46,438 nucleotides of DNA from Candidatus Syntropharchaeum sp. (GTDB lineage: Archaea; Halobacteriota; Syntropharchaeia; Syntropharchaeales; Syntropharchaeaceae). The notes under the pieces are model-generated. The model ran no database searches and was not told the origin of the DNA. It saw nothing but the letters and a program-made list of their open reading frames with translations. Shown piece after piece: positions 23,789 to 31,499 of the stretch (position 1 is the stretch's first letter; the number at the start of each line of letters is the position of its first letter). Position numbers and translations under genes: made by a program. The stretch lies in contig JAOQII010000008.1 in NCBI GenBank assembly GCA_026134025.1, positions 1-46,438 on the forward strand. The letters run 5' to 3'.

Positions 23789-24562
23789 ATGGAAATAAAA
23801 GGAAAGAGTGCTATAGTAACAGGCGGAGCATCCGGTCTTGGCGCAGCCACGGCCAAAATGCTTCTGGATGAAGGGGCAGCAGGTGTAGTATTACTGGATA
23901 TAGATCTTCATGGTACAGGCGATAAGGTCTCATCCGAACTTGGAGATAAGGCTGTATTCATCAAAGGGAATGTTGTAGAGGAGGAACCAGCTCAGAAAGC
24001 AGTCGACGAAGCTCTCAAATTTGGACCTCTCTACATCGTAGTCAATTGCGCGGGCGTTGGGACCGCGAGTAAAGTGGTGGGTAAGAAAGGTCCTGTAAGC
24101 CTCGACTTCTTCAAAGATGTGGTTGATACCAACCTGACAGGGACGTTCAATGTTATCCGCCTTGCAGCCGCAAAGATGATGGATAATGATCCTGTAGGTG
24201 ATGATGGGGAGCGTGGTATCTTCATAAACGTCGCATCGATCGCAGCTTACGAGGGTCAGCTCGGCCAGGTCGCCTATTCAGCCTCGAAGGGCGGGATTGT
24301 CGGAATGACGATCCAGCTTGCAAGGGAGTTTGCTGCAAACGGAATCCGCGTCATGACGATAGCACCCGGTATCTTTGATACACCGATGCTTGCAGCACTA
24401 CCTGATAAGGTTAAGGAGTCGCTCGGTAAGATGGTACCATACCCACAAAGGCTCGGAAAACCATCTGAGTTTGCAAGTCTATCCAAGCACATCATCGAGA
24501 ACTCATACCTCAATGGATACGTCATCAGGCTCGATGGTGCGATCCGTATGGCTGCAAAGTAA
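23789..24562 (+). CDS. Short-chain dehydrogenase, 3-hydroxyacyl-CoA dehydrogenase type II (HSD17B10-like)
   Basis: The start is ATG 23789, preceded by AAGAGGAG at 23773-23780; the frame from 23753 has no such site. The 257-residue SDR has the NAD motif TGGASGLG (11-18), Asp37 favouring NAD, NCAGV, and the catalytic Ser150, Tyr163 and Lys167. APGIFDTPMLAALPDKVKES and VPYPQRLGKPSEFA, then NSYLNGYVIRLDGAIRM at the end, closely follow the mitochondrial HSD10/type II 3-hydroxyacyl-CoA dehydrogenase pattern. Such enzymes act in beta-oxidation of short or branched acyl-CoA. A TTTTAAATAG element near 23726-23735 could be its promoter. No other beta-oxidation gene is in the window. Confidence 0.82.
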   Translation: MEIKGKSAIVTGGASGLGAATAKMLLDEGAAGVVLLDIDLHGTGDKVSSELGDKAVFIKGNVVEEEPAQKAVDEALKFGPLYIVVNCAGVGTASKVVGKKGPVSLDFFKDVVDTNLTGTFNVIRLAAAKMMDNDPVGDDGERGIFINVASIAAYEGQLGQVAYSASKGGIVGMTIQLAREFAANGIRVMTIAPGIFDTPMLAALPDKVKESLGKMVPYPQRLGKPSEFASLSKHIIENSYLNGYVIRLDGAIRMAAK

Positions 24563-24570
24563 TTTTGCAT

Positions 24571-24591
24571 CTTTTTTTTATTTTCTTTTTT
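24571..24591 (+). terminator. T-rich transcription terminator of the dehydrogenase
   Basis: Nine bases after the dehydrogenase stop there is a run of eight T, then A, then TTTTCTTTTTT. Oligo-T without a hairpin is the usual archaeal terminator. The convergent Mre11-like gene ends 15 bases further on. Confidence 0.6.
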
Positions 24592-24605
24592 ATAAAACAA
24601 GGAAT

Positions 24606-25754
24606 TCAATTTTTTAAGATATCTTCCCCTTCTTCTCCACTCACGCTTTCCAGAACCCTGAGTCCCATATCATGCAATGTCGCTTTCAGCGCTTCATCTT
24701 CAAGATCATACCCCTGGATATACCGCTCAAACTCATCTTTTATCGATCTGAATGAGATACTGGACGAATACGTGCCCCCATCCTCCCTCACCACATCCCA
24801 CTTTATCTCAAAATGAACCGCGTCAGACGTTAATCGCTTTATCTCATCAAACTCGATCGTGTTATACACGGAAAATGGGATATTTTTTACCTTTAGTCGT
24901 ATGATCTTATCCCTCACACCAGCTTCCCGGATCCGCTCTTTTATCTGGTACATTACCTCTTGTTGTGTTAAACCGCCTGCTACAACAGGTTCGAGATCGA
25001 GCATCTCCCGCAATCGTAGCTTCTTGAAGCGGACGAGACCATCGCCACCAAGATCAAGTTCTAAAAATCCCTTTGGCTCACCTGCCTCGGTGAAAGATAA
25101 CCGCTCGGTTGAGCCTGAATAATATGCATTCCCACCAACATGAACTGCCTTGTGATAGTGTCCCAGGGCGATATAATCAAATTGATCCCCAAGCTCTTCA
25201 TAATCGATGATCTCTTCATTGAAGACGCCTTGCCTGAATACCGAGACCCCGAAAACGCCTGCATGAAGCATCAGGATGTTGTACTCAAACCCAGGGTCGA
25301 TCTCAACCTTCTCGAGTTCATTTCCAATCCCATTCTGGGTATGTGGTATCGCATGAACAAGAACCCCGATATCGTCAAACCTGATCGGCTCGTACTCACC
25401 TGCATAGACCGGATACACCCCCTCGATATGCTCAAATAGTCTGAAGACGCTACCGGTCTCACGCAATCTTGGAGTCTCATGATTTCCAGATATTACAACA
25501 AATGGGATCTCTTCATCAGACAATTTGAGCATAAGATCGAGTACATGAGATATAGCACGATTTGTGGGTCGAACTGAATCGAAAAGATCACCTGCATGGA
25601 GTATAAGGTCGGGATGCGTATCTATGGCATATTCCACAAACTCTTCGAGCGCACCATAGACGTCAACCTCCCGTTGATTGAGCCCTGATGCGCTGTCAAC
25701 CCGTCTGTATGCCGAGTATCCGATGTGCGTATCAGCAAGATGTAGAATCTTCAT
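24606..25754 (-). CDS. Mre11/SbcD-like DNA repair nuclease
   Basis: The 382-residue calcineurin-like nuclease has all five phosphoesterase motifs: LADTHIG (Asp8, His10), HAGDLFD (Asp56), SGNHETP (Asn91, His92), MLHAG and LGHYHKA. YSGSTERLSFTEAGEPKGFL is the characteristic Mre11 capping-domain entry. In place of GNHD it reads GNHE. Archaeal Mre11 normally has rad50, herA and nurA next to it for end resection; none is here. Instead it is the last gene of a minus-strand group with an APH-fold protein (4-base overlap) and a RecB-like nuclease. It may be the canonical Mre11 relocated, or a paralogue with another partner. Confidence 0.85.
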   Translation of the reverse strand: MKILHLADTHIGYSAYRRVDSASGLNQREVDVYGALEEFVEYAIDTHPDLILHAGDLFDSVRPTNRAISHVLDLMLKLSDEEIPFVVISGNHETPRLRETGSVFRLFEHIEGVYPVYAGEYEPIRFDDIGVLVHAIPHTQNGIGNELEKVEIDPGFEYNILMLHAGVFGVSVFRQGVFNEEIIDYEELGDQFDYIALGHYHKAVHVGGNAYYSGSTERLSFTEAGEPKGFLELDLGGDGLVRFKKLRLREMLDLEPVVAGGLTQQEVMYQIKERIREAGVRDKIIRLKVKNIPFSVYNTIEFDEIKRLTSDAVHFEIKWDVVREDGGTYSSSISFRSIKDEFERYIQGYDLEDEALKATLHDMGLRVLESVSGEEGEDILKN

Positions 25755-26836
25755 ATCTTTTCCAGATATTTTTCCACATGCTCGTACTCAAACCGTTCAA
25801 TCTTTGCCATCGACTTTATGAAATTGAATAGCTTCAATCGAACCTCAAGATCGAGGTTTGGGTACCATATAGGGCTTGCAACAACCAATCCTCTGAAGAG
25901 GTAGAATGGTGGAATTACCTCAAGAATCTCTGTATCCTGACTCTTTTCAAGATAGGTCTCCCAGAAAATATCATAAAGCTCCCTGAACTCACCTTTGAAC
26001 GATCCATACTCGTTCAGGGCATAGAAGATGTAGTTGATCGTGATCGAAGATACATCATCAGCAGCCTCACCCCATGCGCCGCGGGAACGATCAAGAAGTG
26101 TGAACGATGGCGTGCCTGCCTGGAAGAGTATGTTCCATGGATGAAAATCTCCGTGAACCGCGCAGAGTCTCTCAACCCTATCTTTAATCCTCCATCTCCA
26201 ACCAACAGCTCCCCTCTCAATCTCTTCAAGCTCATCCCAGGTTATAAACCCGAGGTCAGGGGCGTAACTATCCATAAGCCCCATTATGCACTCGCCATGG
26301 CCAACAAGTTCCCTTATTCGTCTTGTATAGAGTGATTCTTTCCCCTCCCCAGGTTTTATCGCATGAATGCGTCCGAGATAGGATGACAAGGCACGTGCTC
26401 GCTCCCTGTCAAGATCCTCAAGCACCCCACGCTCTGAAATACGATTGAGATCCAGGAAATATTCAAGACCGTTCTCAACCTCCTCCATCAGAAGAAAATA
26501 CTCATCAGCGTCTTTGCTTGAGACCAAACTGCCATCCTCTGTAAAATATCCGATATCAACCGCTTTTACGTGCTCTGGCAGAGTATTGAAGATGTTATAT
26601 TGCTTCATCAAGACGTGCGCCCGATCCTCCATGTGCTCATGCCCGAATGAATCCCCACGCATCGATGAGAGGACAAGACCTTTCTCGACCCCTTCAACCT
26701 CGATATTTATCTTAAGCGGCTTTCCATACCCAAAACCTTTGAGCTCATCTGTACCCCCAATCTCCCCAGCGCTTTTGATACTCGCGTCTTTGCCGAATAA
26801 CTCCCTGATATAGCTTTCAACTTTCCCAAGATCCAT
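25751..26836 (-). CDS. Aminoglycoside phosphotransferase (APH)/kinase-fold protein
   Basis: The 361-residue protein carries the APH-type kinase core: CAVHGDFHPWNILF (catalytic Asp of HGD and metal-binding Asn) followed by FTLLDRSRGAWGEAADDVSS, where the usual DFE/DxD metal motif appears as LLDRS. The N-terminal lobe has FGYGKPLKINIEVEG and an acidic LLMEEVENGLEYFLDL that could be the hinge. Family members phosphorylate antibiotics, choline, sugars or proteins. Its location between a RecB-like nuclease (9-base gap) and an Mre11-like nuclease (4-base overlap) is unusual, so antibiotic resistance is an unlikely role. The substrate is unknown. Confidence 0.8.
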   Translation of the reverse strand: MDLGKVESYIRELFGKDASIKSAGEIGGTDELKGFGYGKPLKINIEVEGVEKGLVLSSMRGDSFGHEHMEDRAHVLMKQYNIFNTLPEHVKAVDIGYFTEDGSLVSSKDADEYFLLMEEVENGLEYFLDLNRISERGVLEDLDRERARALSSYLGRIHAIKPGEGKESLYTRRIRELVGHGECIMGLMDSYAPDLGFITWDELEEIERGAVGWRWRIKDRVERLCAVHGDFHPWNILFQAGTPSFTLLDRSRGAWGEAADDVSSITINYIFYALNEYGSFKGEFRELYDIFWETYLEKSQDTEILEVIPPFYLFRGLVVASPIWYPNLDLEVRLKLFNFIKSMAKIERFEYEHVEKYLEKI

Positions 26837-26845
26837 AAATGTCTC

Positions 26846-28078
26846 TCACCTCTCATCCTCGATATCTTTTAGCCTCGATGTATAAATTCGCTTATCCTCA
26901 ACGATCTCTTCATAGGATTTAATGGAATTTAGAAGATCTTCCTTCACCTTATTTTCTTTTAGATAGTTTAAAAGTTTGCTTTGGTTAAAAACCGACACCT
27001 CCTCCCATAGATCGCTCTTTTTCAGGAGATCAACGAGTGCGTCATATCGCGCCTCATCGTCTGACTTTGACGGATATTTTGGCCTTCTTAACAGCTTGAG
27101 CTTGAGCTTATAACCACTCCCGATTAGTACATCAACCCCCTCACTGGCTGCGTATGAGAATATCGCTTCTTTTATCTTTGCTTCCTCGTTTTCGAGCTCT
27201 TTCTTCTTGTTTTTAACCTCGATAAATCTGTTTACGAGTTTTACACCATCCTCCTTGAGAAAATCCTCTGGCTTTTGTTTTGCCACCTTGAAAGCATGCT
27301 TCTTGGATGGGCAGAGATCCTGATATCCACACCAGTTACAGAGTGCAGACTCTTTTGGTTCAAACTTTTCTGTTGTCTCAATCTCGTATATCCTTGATAA
27401 AAACTCGTTTTTAAGTTTATCCAGCGTATCATGATCTCTTTTTGATCTTAACTCCTTATCAAACCTGAGATAGTGCCATACAAGCTCAATATTACTGGTA
27501 TCATCCCATAGAGGCTCAATCCCGAGCTGATATAACGCAAGCTGCTTATCCTGATCGATCTCTGCCTGGTTCGGGAGTGTGGATGACGTTTTGTAGTCAT
27601 GGATCTCGTACGTCCCGTCTTCTCTTCTATCCAACCTATCGATGAAGCCAACAAATTTAAGATCCGCCTCACCGAGCGGCACCTCTATCCGCTTCTCAAG
27701 TGCGATCGTCTTTGCCTGTTCGAACGGAAAGTATCTGCCGTAATATTCCTCCAGACAGCGTGCCCCCACCTCTTTGTAGTTATCTATTGAATAGTCCTTC
27801 CGTACCACAACCACGCCATCATGAAGGTTCTTATCCCAATTTTCTCGATAAAAATCGAGCAATTCCTCAAGCGACGGGGTCTTTGCCATTGACTTATCCC
27901 TGTAGAGCTTCTCAAGGCTTTCATGTACCCGCGATCCCATAAATGCCTCAACACCCTCGGTGCCAGGCTTTATCCGATCGATGTATCGAAGTTTGAACTG
28001 GAACGGACAGTTTTCATACGTCGCGATTCGAGAGTATGAGTAAATCCGCAAATTAGACCTCCCTGATCCTTCTTGCAA
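26846..28078 (-). CDS. RecB/Cas4-like PD-(D/E)XK nuclease with Fe-S cluster
   Basis: The 410-residue protein starts [20 protein letters not shown], the RecB-family entry with Cys24. It continues with [11 protein letters not shown] (His52), GFIDRLD (Asp147), EIHDYKTSS (Asp161, Lys163) and the QLALYQLG motif of RecB-type nucleases. [10 protein letters not shown] gives Cys247, Cys250 and Cys256, which with Cys24 can hold the 4Fe-4S cluster seen in AddB and Cas4. The C-terminal 150 residues are charged and helical ([20 protein letters not shown]) and probably bind DNA or a partner. No helicase or CRISPR gene is near. The start overlaps the leuB-like gene by 26 bases; a TTG ten codons in is an alternative start. 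Confidence 0.85.
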   Translation of the reverse strand: MQEGSGRSNLRIYSYSRIATYENCPFQFKLRYIDRIKPGTEGVEAFMGSRVHESLEKLYRDKSMAKTPSLEELLDFYRENWDKNLHDGVVVVRKDYSIDNYKEVGARCLEEYYGRYFPFEQAKTIALEKRIEVPLGEADLKFVGFIDRLDRREDGTYEIHDYKTSSTLPNQAEIDQDKQLALYQLGIEPLWDDTSNIELVWHYLRFDKELRSKRDHDTLDKLKNEFLSRIYEIETTEKFEPKESALCNWCGYQDLCPSKKHAFKVAKQKPEDFLKEDGVKLVNRFIEVKNKKKELENEEAKIKEAIFSYAASEGVDVLIGSGYKLKLKLLRRPKYPSKSDDEARYDALVDLLKKSDLWEEVSVFNQSKLLNYLKENKVKEDLLNSIKSYEEIVEDKRIYTSRLKDIEDER

Positions 28079-29180
28079 TCTCGTCCCCTACCTCTGATGT
28101 CTTACTGCTGCCACCAAGATCATAGGTTCGCACCCTCCCCTCCTTCAAAACATCTTTTATCCCAGTTATTATCCTATCTGCCGCAGTTACCTCACCCAGC
28201 TCTTCCAGTAACATCGCACCAGCCCAGATCGTCGCGATCGGGTTTACCACATTTTTTCCAGTGTACTTTGGAGCTGATCCATGTATCGGTTCAAACATTG
28301 ATGTTCCTTCAGGGTTTATATTACCTCCTGGTGCAAGCCCAAGCCCGCCCTGTATCATCGCACCAAGATCTGTGATTATATCCCCAAAAAGGTTCGGTGC
28401 AACAACTGCCCTGTACCACTCAGGGTTCTTCACAAACCACATCGTTGCTGCATCAACAAAGTTGAACTCGGTCGTAATCGATGGATAACGCGCTGCAACC
28501 TCAAGAAAGACCTCCCTCCATAGGCTGTACATCTCATTGAGGACATTTGCCTTATCGATCCCTGTAACGTGTCCCATATTCTTCTTCTCTGCGAGCTTGA
28601 ACGTGTAATCTATCACGCGCTCTGCCCCTTCTCTTGAGATTACACCGATCTGATAACCAATCTCTTCACTGCTACTCTCAATATCAAGATCGAACTTGAC
28701 CTTGTATAGATCCCTCAAAAGCTCAAGATGTACCTTTGAACGTCTACCCTTGAATCTTCCGCCGATACCGATATAGAAATCCTCGGTGTTCTCTCTCACA
28801 ACAACGAAATCGATATCCTCAGGTCCTTTATCCTTGATCGGGGTCCAGACACCTTCAAGGAGCTTTATGGGCCTTAAGTTGACATACTGATCAAAGTAAA
28901 ATCTCAGCTTCAGAAGAATCCCAAGCTCAAGAACACCTGGTTCTACCCTTGGATCGCCGAATGCACCGAGATATATCGCTTTATATTGACCAAGCTCCCT
29001 GAGATCGCCCTCATCTATCAACTTCCCGGATTCAAGATAGCGATCCCCGCCAAAGTCATAGGTTATCCACTCAATATCAAAGCCCTCTACATCGGCGACT
29101 GCCTCGATCACCTTCTTTCCCTCATCAATTATCTCTGGTCCAACACCATCACCAGGAATTACCGGTATCTTATACATCAT
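28053..29180 (-). CDS. 3-isopropylmalate/homoisocitrate dehydrogenase family protein (LeuB/AksF)
   Basis: The enzyme is a beta-decarboxylating NAD(P)-dependent 2-hydroxyacid dehydrogenase. The start chosen is ATG 29180 ([20 protein letters not shown]), 375 residues; the upstream part of the longer frame overlaps the recombinase and a TATA-like element. Motifs are [16 protein letters not shown] (the Arg set for the malate moiety), [12 protein letters not shown] (substrate-region Tyr), [14 protein letters not shown] and [14 protein letters not shown] (NAD site). Whether it serves leucine, coenzyme B (AksF) or isocitrate metabolism cannot be settled; the LeuC/HacA-type subunit at 37864 makes leucine or coenzyme B likely. 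It leads the group containing the RecB-like nuclease. Confidence 0.85.
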   Translation of the reverse strand: MMYKIPVIPGDGVGPEIIDEGKKVIEAVADVEGFDIEWITYDFGGDRYLESGKLIDEGDLRELGQYKAIYLGAFGDPRVEPGVLELGILLKLRFYFDQYVNLRPIKLLEGVWTPIKDKGPEDIDFVVVRENTEDFYIGIGGRFKGRRSKVHLELLRDLYKVKFDLDIESSSEEIGYQIGVISREGAERVIDYTFKLAEKKNMGHVTGIDKANVLNEMYSLWREVFLEVAARYPSITTEFNFVDAATMWFVKNPEWYRAVVAPNLFGDIITDLGAMIQGGLGLAPGGNINPEGTSMFEPIHGSAPKYTGKNVVNPIATIWAGAMLLEELGEVTAADRIITGIKDVLKEGRVRTYDLGGSSKTSEVGDEIARRIREV

Positions 29181-29230
29181 AACGTATATAGGGTAGGAAG
29201 GGTGTATTATAATATTATGCCATGCCCCGA

Positions 29231-29989
29231 TCATCGTTTTCGCTTATTTCTAAGCATCTCTGAAACCTGTAGAAATGAGCCCTCATCAATTATACGCTCA
29301 TGACCCCCGTCAAAGACATTATCACCCCACTTCACTCGACCGAGATAGGTCTCATTCGTCAGGATTCTGTAAACAAGTGAGCGTGGAAGATTGAGGGACC
29401 TTGAGATCTTAACTGTACTATTTCCACGCAAGTAAGCGCGATATATGTCTCTCACGATCTCTGCTTCATCTTCCACCACAATCAGCCGCTTATCCTCAAA
29501 TCTGTAGCCAAATGGCGGCTTGTACTGAACGTGTCCATCTTTAGCCTTTTGATCCATTCCCATGATTACTCTCTGGCGGATTATGTCTCTCTCAAACTCT
29601 GCGAACGCTCCAATGATGTGAAACATAAGTTTTCCCACCGGTGTCGTTGTATCAATTTGCTCTGTGAGGCTCACAAAATCCACACCGTAACTTCTAAGCT
29701 CGTCAATAGTTAAAATGATGTCTCTCAAAGACCTGCTTAACCTATCAAGCTTATAAACCAGCAAAACATCAAGAACGTCCTTTTTGCAATCTTCTATCAG
29801 TTTCTGGAGCTCTGGACGGTTCAATGTGCCTCCACTCATACCTGCATCGACATAACTTCCTACAATCTTCCACTCATTGAACTTGCAGTACTCCTCGAGC
29901 TTCTGTTTCTGGGCAGAAAGGCTGACACCTGTTAATGCCTGTTCTTCTGTGCTCACCCTGAGATATAACCCAACCTTTTTTTGTTCCAT
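29231..29989 (-). CDS. Serine recombinase (resolvase-type with recombinase domain), probably C-terminally short
   Basis: The 252-residue protein starts [17 protein letters not shown] with the nucleophile Ser13, followed by [32 protein letters not shown] (active-site Arg residues) and [13 protein letters not shown] with the long E helix. [20 protein letters not shown] and [18 protein letters not shown] are the recombinase (PF07508-type) domain. Large serine integrases continue with a zinc ribbon and coiled coil to about 450-550 residues; this one stops after the recombinase domain. It may be a natural short resolvase or a truncated integrase. Its stop lies 51 bases upstream of the leuB-like start on the same strand, and an AT-rich region lies on its other side. 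Confidence 0.85.
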   Translation of the reverse strand: MEQKKVGLYLRVSTEEQALTGVSLSAQKQKLEEYCKFNEWKIVGSYVDAGMSGGTLNRPELQKLIEDCKKDVLDVLLVYKLDRLSRSLRDIILTIDELRSYGVDFVSLTEQIDTTTPVGKLMFHIIGAFAEFERDIIRQRVIMGMDQKAKDGHVQYKPPFGYRFEDKRLIVVEDEAEIVRDIYRAYLRGNSTVKISRSLNLPRSLVYRILTNETYLGRVKWGDNVFDGGHERIIDEGSFLQVSEMLRNKRKR

Positions 29990-30010
29990 TAGGTACACCT
30001 TCCGAAACAA

Positions 30011-30241
30011 AAGATATAACTTTAATGGTGATTTTAGAAATTTGAATTAAAAGACATAAAAATAATAATATTAATTTTAAATAATTTATATATATTTATG
30101 TCATATCTAAAAGTAAATAGTTATTAGGGGATAACTTACTAAAAATATATATTTAAGTATAACTAATATGATATAAGTTTTATAGGATGCAAAACAAAAT
30201 CATGAAAAAGTGGATAGTTATTTACCGTAACTCTCCAGAGT
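30011..30241. other. AT-rich non-coding region upstream of the recombinase
   Basis: About 230 bases made almost wholly of A and T runs (for example around 30040-30110 and 30140-30185), in strong contrast to neighbouring genes. There is no convincing ORF. Several TATA-like strings could serve the recombinase. The region could include a recombination (att) site or simply be foreign DNA; nothing specific is recognised. Confidence 0.5.
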
Positions 30242-30282
30242 ATTTTGATTTACCCCTCCCCACACCAGTCAAAACTTAAAAC
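30242..30282. repeat. Short dispersed repeat, copy 2
   Basis: ATTTTGATTTA, then a variable 8-10 bases, then CACACCAGTCAAAACTTAAA and AC. This matches the copy at 19140-19182 in order and orientation, with one substitution in the inverted arm (AGTCAAAA for AATCAAAA). It is 84 bases from the transposase tail ending at 30366. Between the two nothing is recognised apart from a palindrome at 30354-30365. Confidence 0.6.
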
Positions 30283-30353
30283 GAACTCCCTCTCATGAAT
30301 AAGTGCCGCTAACACCAGATCTCCCTTTAATCCCCCTCCAATCCTTAATTTGA

Positions 30354-30365
30354 CGATAGCTATCG
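30354..30365. repeat. 12-base perfect palindrome CGATAGCTATCG
   Basis: CGATAGCTATCG is fully self-complementary and abuts the stop of the transposase tail at 30366-30368. It may belong to the end of that insertion element or be a regulator site. Confidence 0.4.
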
Positions 30366-30480
30366 CTAAGCTGCCTCACCGTGCCTGATCGTGGAAAGAT
30401 TATAAAGATCAAAGGCGAATGCCGTGAAGATCATCTTCACACCAACCCTCGATGAGGCGTATCGTCGCCTCATTCACCCA
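30366..30480 (-). pseudogene. Transposase C-terminal tail (IS5/IS1182-like)
   Basis: The minus-strand frame gives RRRYASSRVGVKMIFTAFAF and DLYNLSTIRHGEAA, then stop. Val-Lys-x-Ile-Phe-Thr-Ala-Phe-x-Phe-x-Leu-Tyr-Asn-Leu is the well-known C-terminus of IS5/IS4-group transposases. Only the tail remains and it is out of frame with the CBS fragment it adjoins. Confidence 0.65.
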
Positions 30481-30682
30481 CTCCAGGTCGCTCGCCAGGC
30501 GCCCTCTTTCTGCTTATTCGCTTATTTCGCATCTCATCCCTGATATCCAGGGGGTGAGCGCGGGTTGCCCGCTTCTCTTCTGCAATCACCCCATGTCTAT
30601 CGAGAAGCTCTGCGACCTTGTCAATGGTAGTATCCCCGTCACACGTAACAAGAGGCTTCCTAATAACATCTTGAACCTTCAT
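30470..30682 (-). pseudogene. CBS-domain protein, N-terminal fragment fused to non-homologous sequence
   Basis: ATG 30682 has an excellent ribosome-binding site (GGAGGTG six bases before it) and gives MKVQDVIRKPLVTCDGDTTI then DKVAELLDRHG, the first half of a CBS domain (strand-helix of an AMP/SAM-binding Bateman module). The expected GxxVVD...VGIIT second half is absent; from about 30590 the sequence becomes EEKRATRAHPLDIRDEMRNK and an Arg-rich tail with no CBS features, running into the transposase tail. The reading frame is open for 70 codons, so a truncated product could still be made. The gene was probably cut by an insertion. Confidence 0.6.
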
Positions 30683-30731
30683 TGTTCCACCTCCATTCAA
30701 TTATGAGGCGTACGCCCGTCATCCACTTAAA

Positions 30732-30850
30732 GCGATAGTCGACATAAACTGTGACGGCAGGGGTTGAGATGGGTGACGTGATACTGCTTCTTCTGAACTA
30801 CATCAGAGATCCAGCAAAATACAACCTCCTCAGAGATGGGTTGAAGCATG
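30732..30850 (+). pseudogene. Dockerin-like calcium-binding repeat, frameshifted fragment
   Basis: Plus-strand translation is AIVDINCDGRG then stop. With one G removed from the GGGG run at 30760-30763 it becomes DINCDGRVEMGDVILLLLNY and IRDPAKYNLL, the D-x-N-x-D-G-x-V-x-x-x-D-x-x-x-L-L pattern of a type I dockerin or EF-hand repeat as found in archaeal secreted proteins. No upstream coding sequence of the parent protein remains. The fragment lies between the CBS relic and the HAD phosphatase. Confidence 0.55.
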
Positions 30851-30864
30851 TGTTGAGATGCAAC

Positions 30865-31497
30865 TCAATAAATATCAACCAGCCCTATAATCTCGCTAAG
30901 ATCCTTATGTTCTACCACATAATCAGCAGACTCACGCACGCCTGGATCCTCTGGACAAAAGGCGATACCAAGTCCAGCATCCTTGATAATCTCGATATCG
31001 TTTATTCCATCGCCGACAACAGCGATCTCACCCATCCCAACGCCCAAAATCGATGCAAAGTGATTTAGCGAGGAGCTTTTATCCTCCCAACTATGATAGA
31101 ACTCCATCCTGCCCGTGAGCTTACCATTCTTTACCCCAAGAATATTTGAGCGTATACAAGAACGCGAAATCCCAAGCCTCTCTCCAACATCATAAGCAAG
31201 GTGCGAGATCGAATTTGTGATAATAACCTGCTTTATACCTGCTTCTCTCAGGATTGAAGTGGTCTCTTTTGCCCCGGGCATGAGTCGGGTCCTCCTCACA
31301 AACTCATCGATCACGCTGACCTCTCTCCCCTTCCAGCGGGATACAACGTGATCAGACCATTCTTTATACGAGATTTTACCTGCGAGATAATCGTCTTTCA
31401 ATGCTGGATCGAGCCCATCGGTCCCAAAAGCACGACTGAGCTTGACCCAGATACTCTCCTCATCGACCAGTACGCCCTCGAGGTCGTATGCAACCAT
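30865..31497 (-). CDS. HAD-family phosphatase, ThrH/phosphoserine phosphatase-like
   Basis: The 210-residue HAD enzyme begins MVAYDLEGVLVDEESIW. The nucleophile is Asp5 and the second position, normally Asp, is Glu7, the DLEGVLV version known in ThrH (phosphoserine phosphatase/homoserine phosphotransferase). IITNSISHLAYDV holds the motif II region, Lys in WEDKSSSLNHF is motif III and VVGDGINDIEII is motif IV. Length matches ThrH (about 205). It is the last gene of the YchF-TrmJ-HAD operon (2 bases after the methyltransferase stop). A serine-pathway role is likely but another phosphomonoester substrate is possible. Confidence 0.85.
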   Translation of the reverse strand: MVAYDLEGVLVDEESIWVKLSRAFGTDGLDPALKDDYLAGKISYKEWSDHVVSRWKGREVSVIDEFVRRTRLMPGAKETTSILREAGIKQVIITNSISHLAYDVGERLGISRSCIRSNILGVKNGKLTGRMEFYHSWEDKSSSLNHFASILGVGMGEIAVVGDGINDIEIIKDAGLGIAFCPEDPGVRESADYVVEHKDLSEIIGLVDIY

Positions 31498-31499
31498 CT

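Noticed and set aside
30751-31068. 105-codon plus-strand ORF beginning MTAGVEMGDVILLLL
   Set aside because: Its first part is the frame-corrected dockerin fragment and the rest is antisense to the HAD phosphatase, so it is not one gene.
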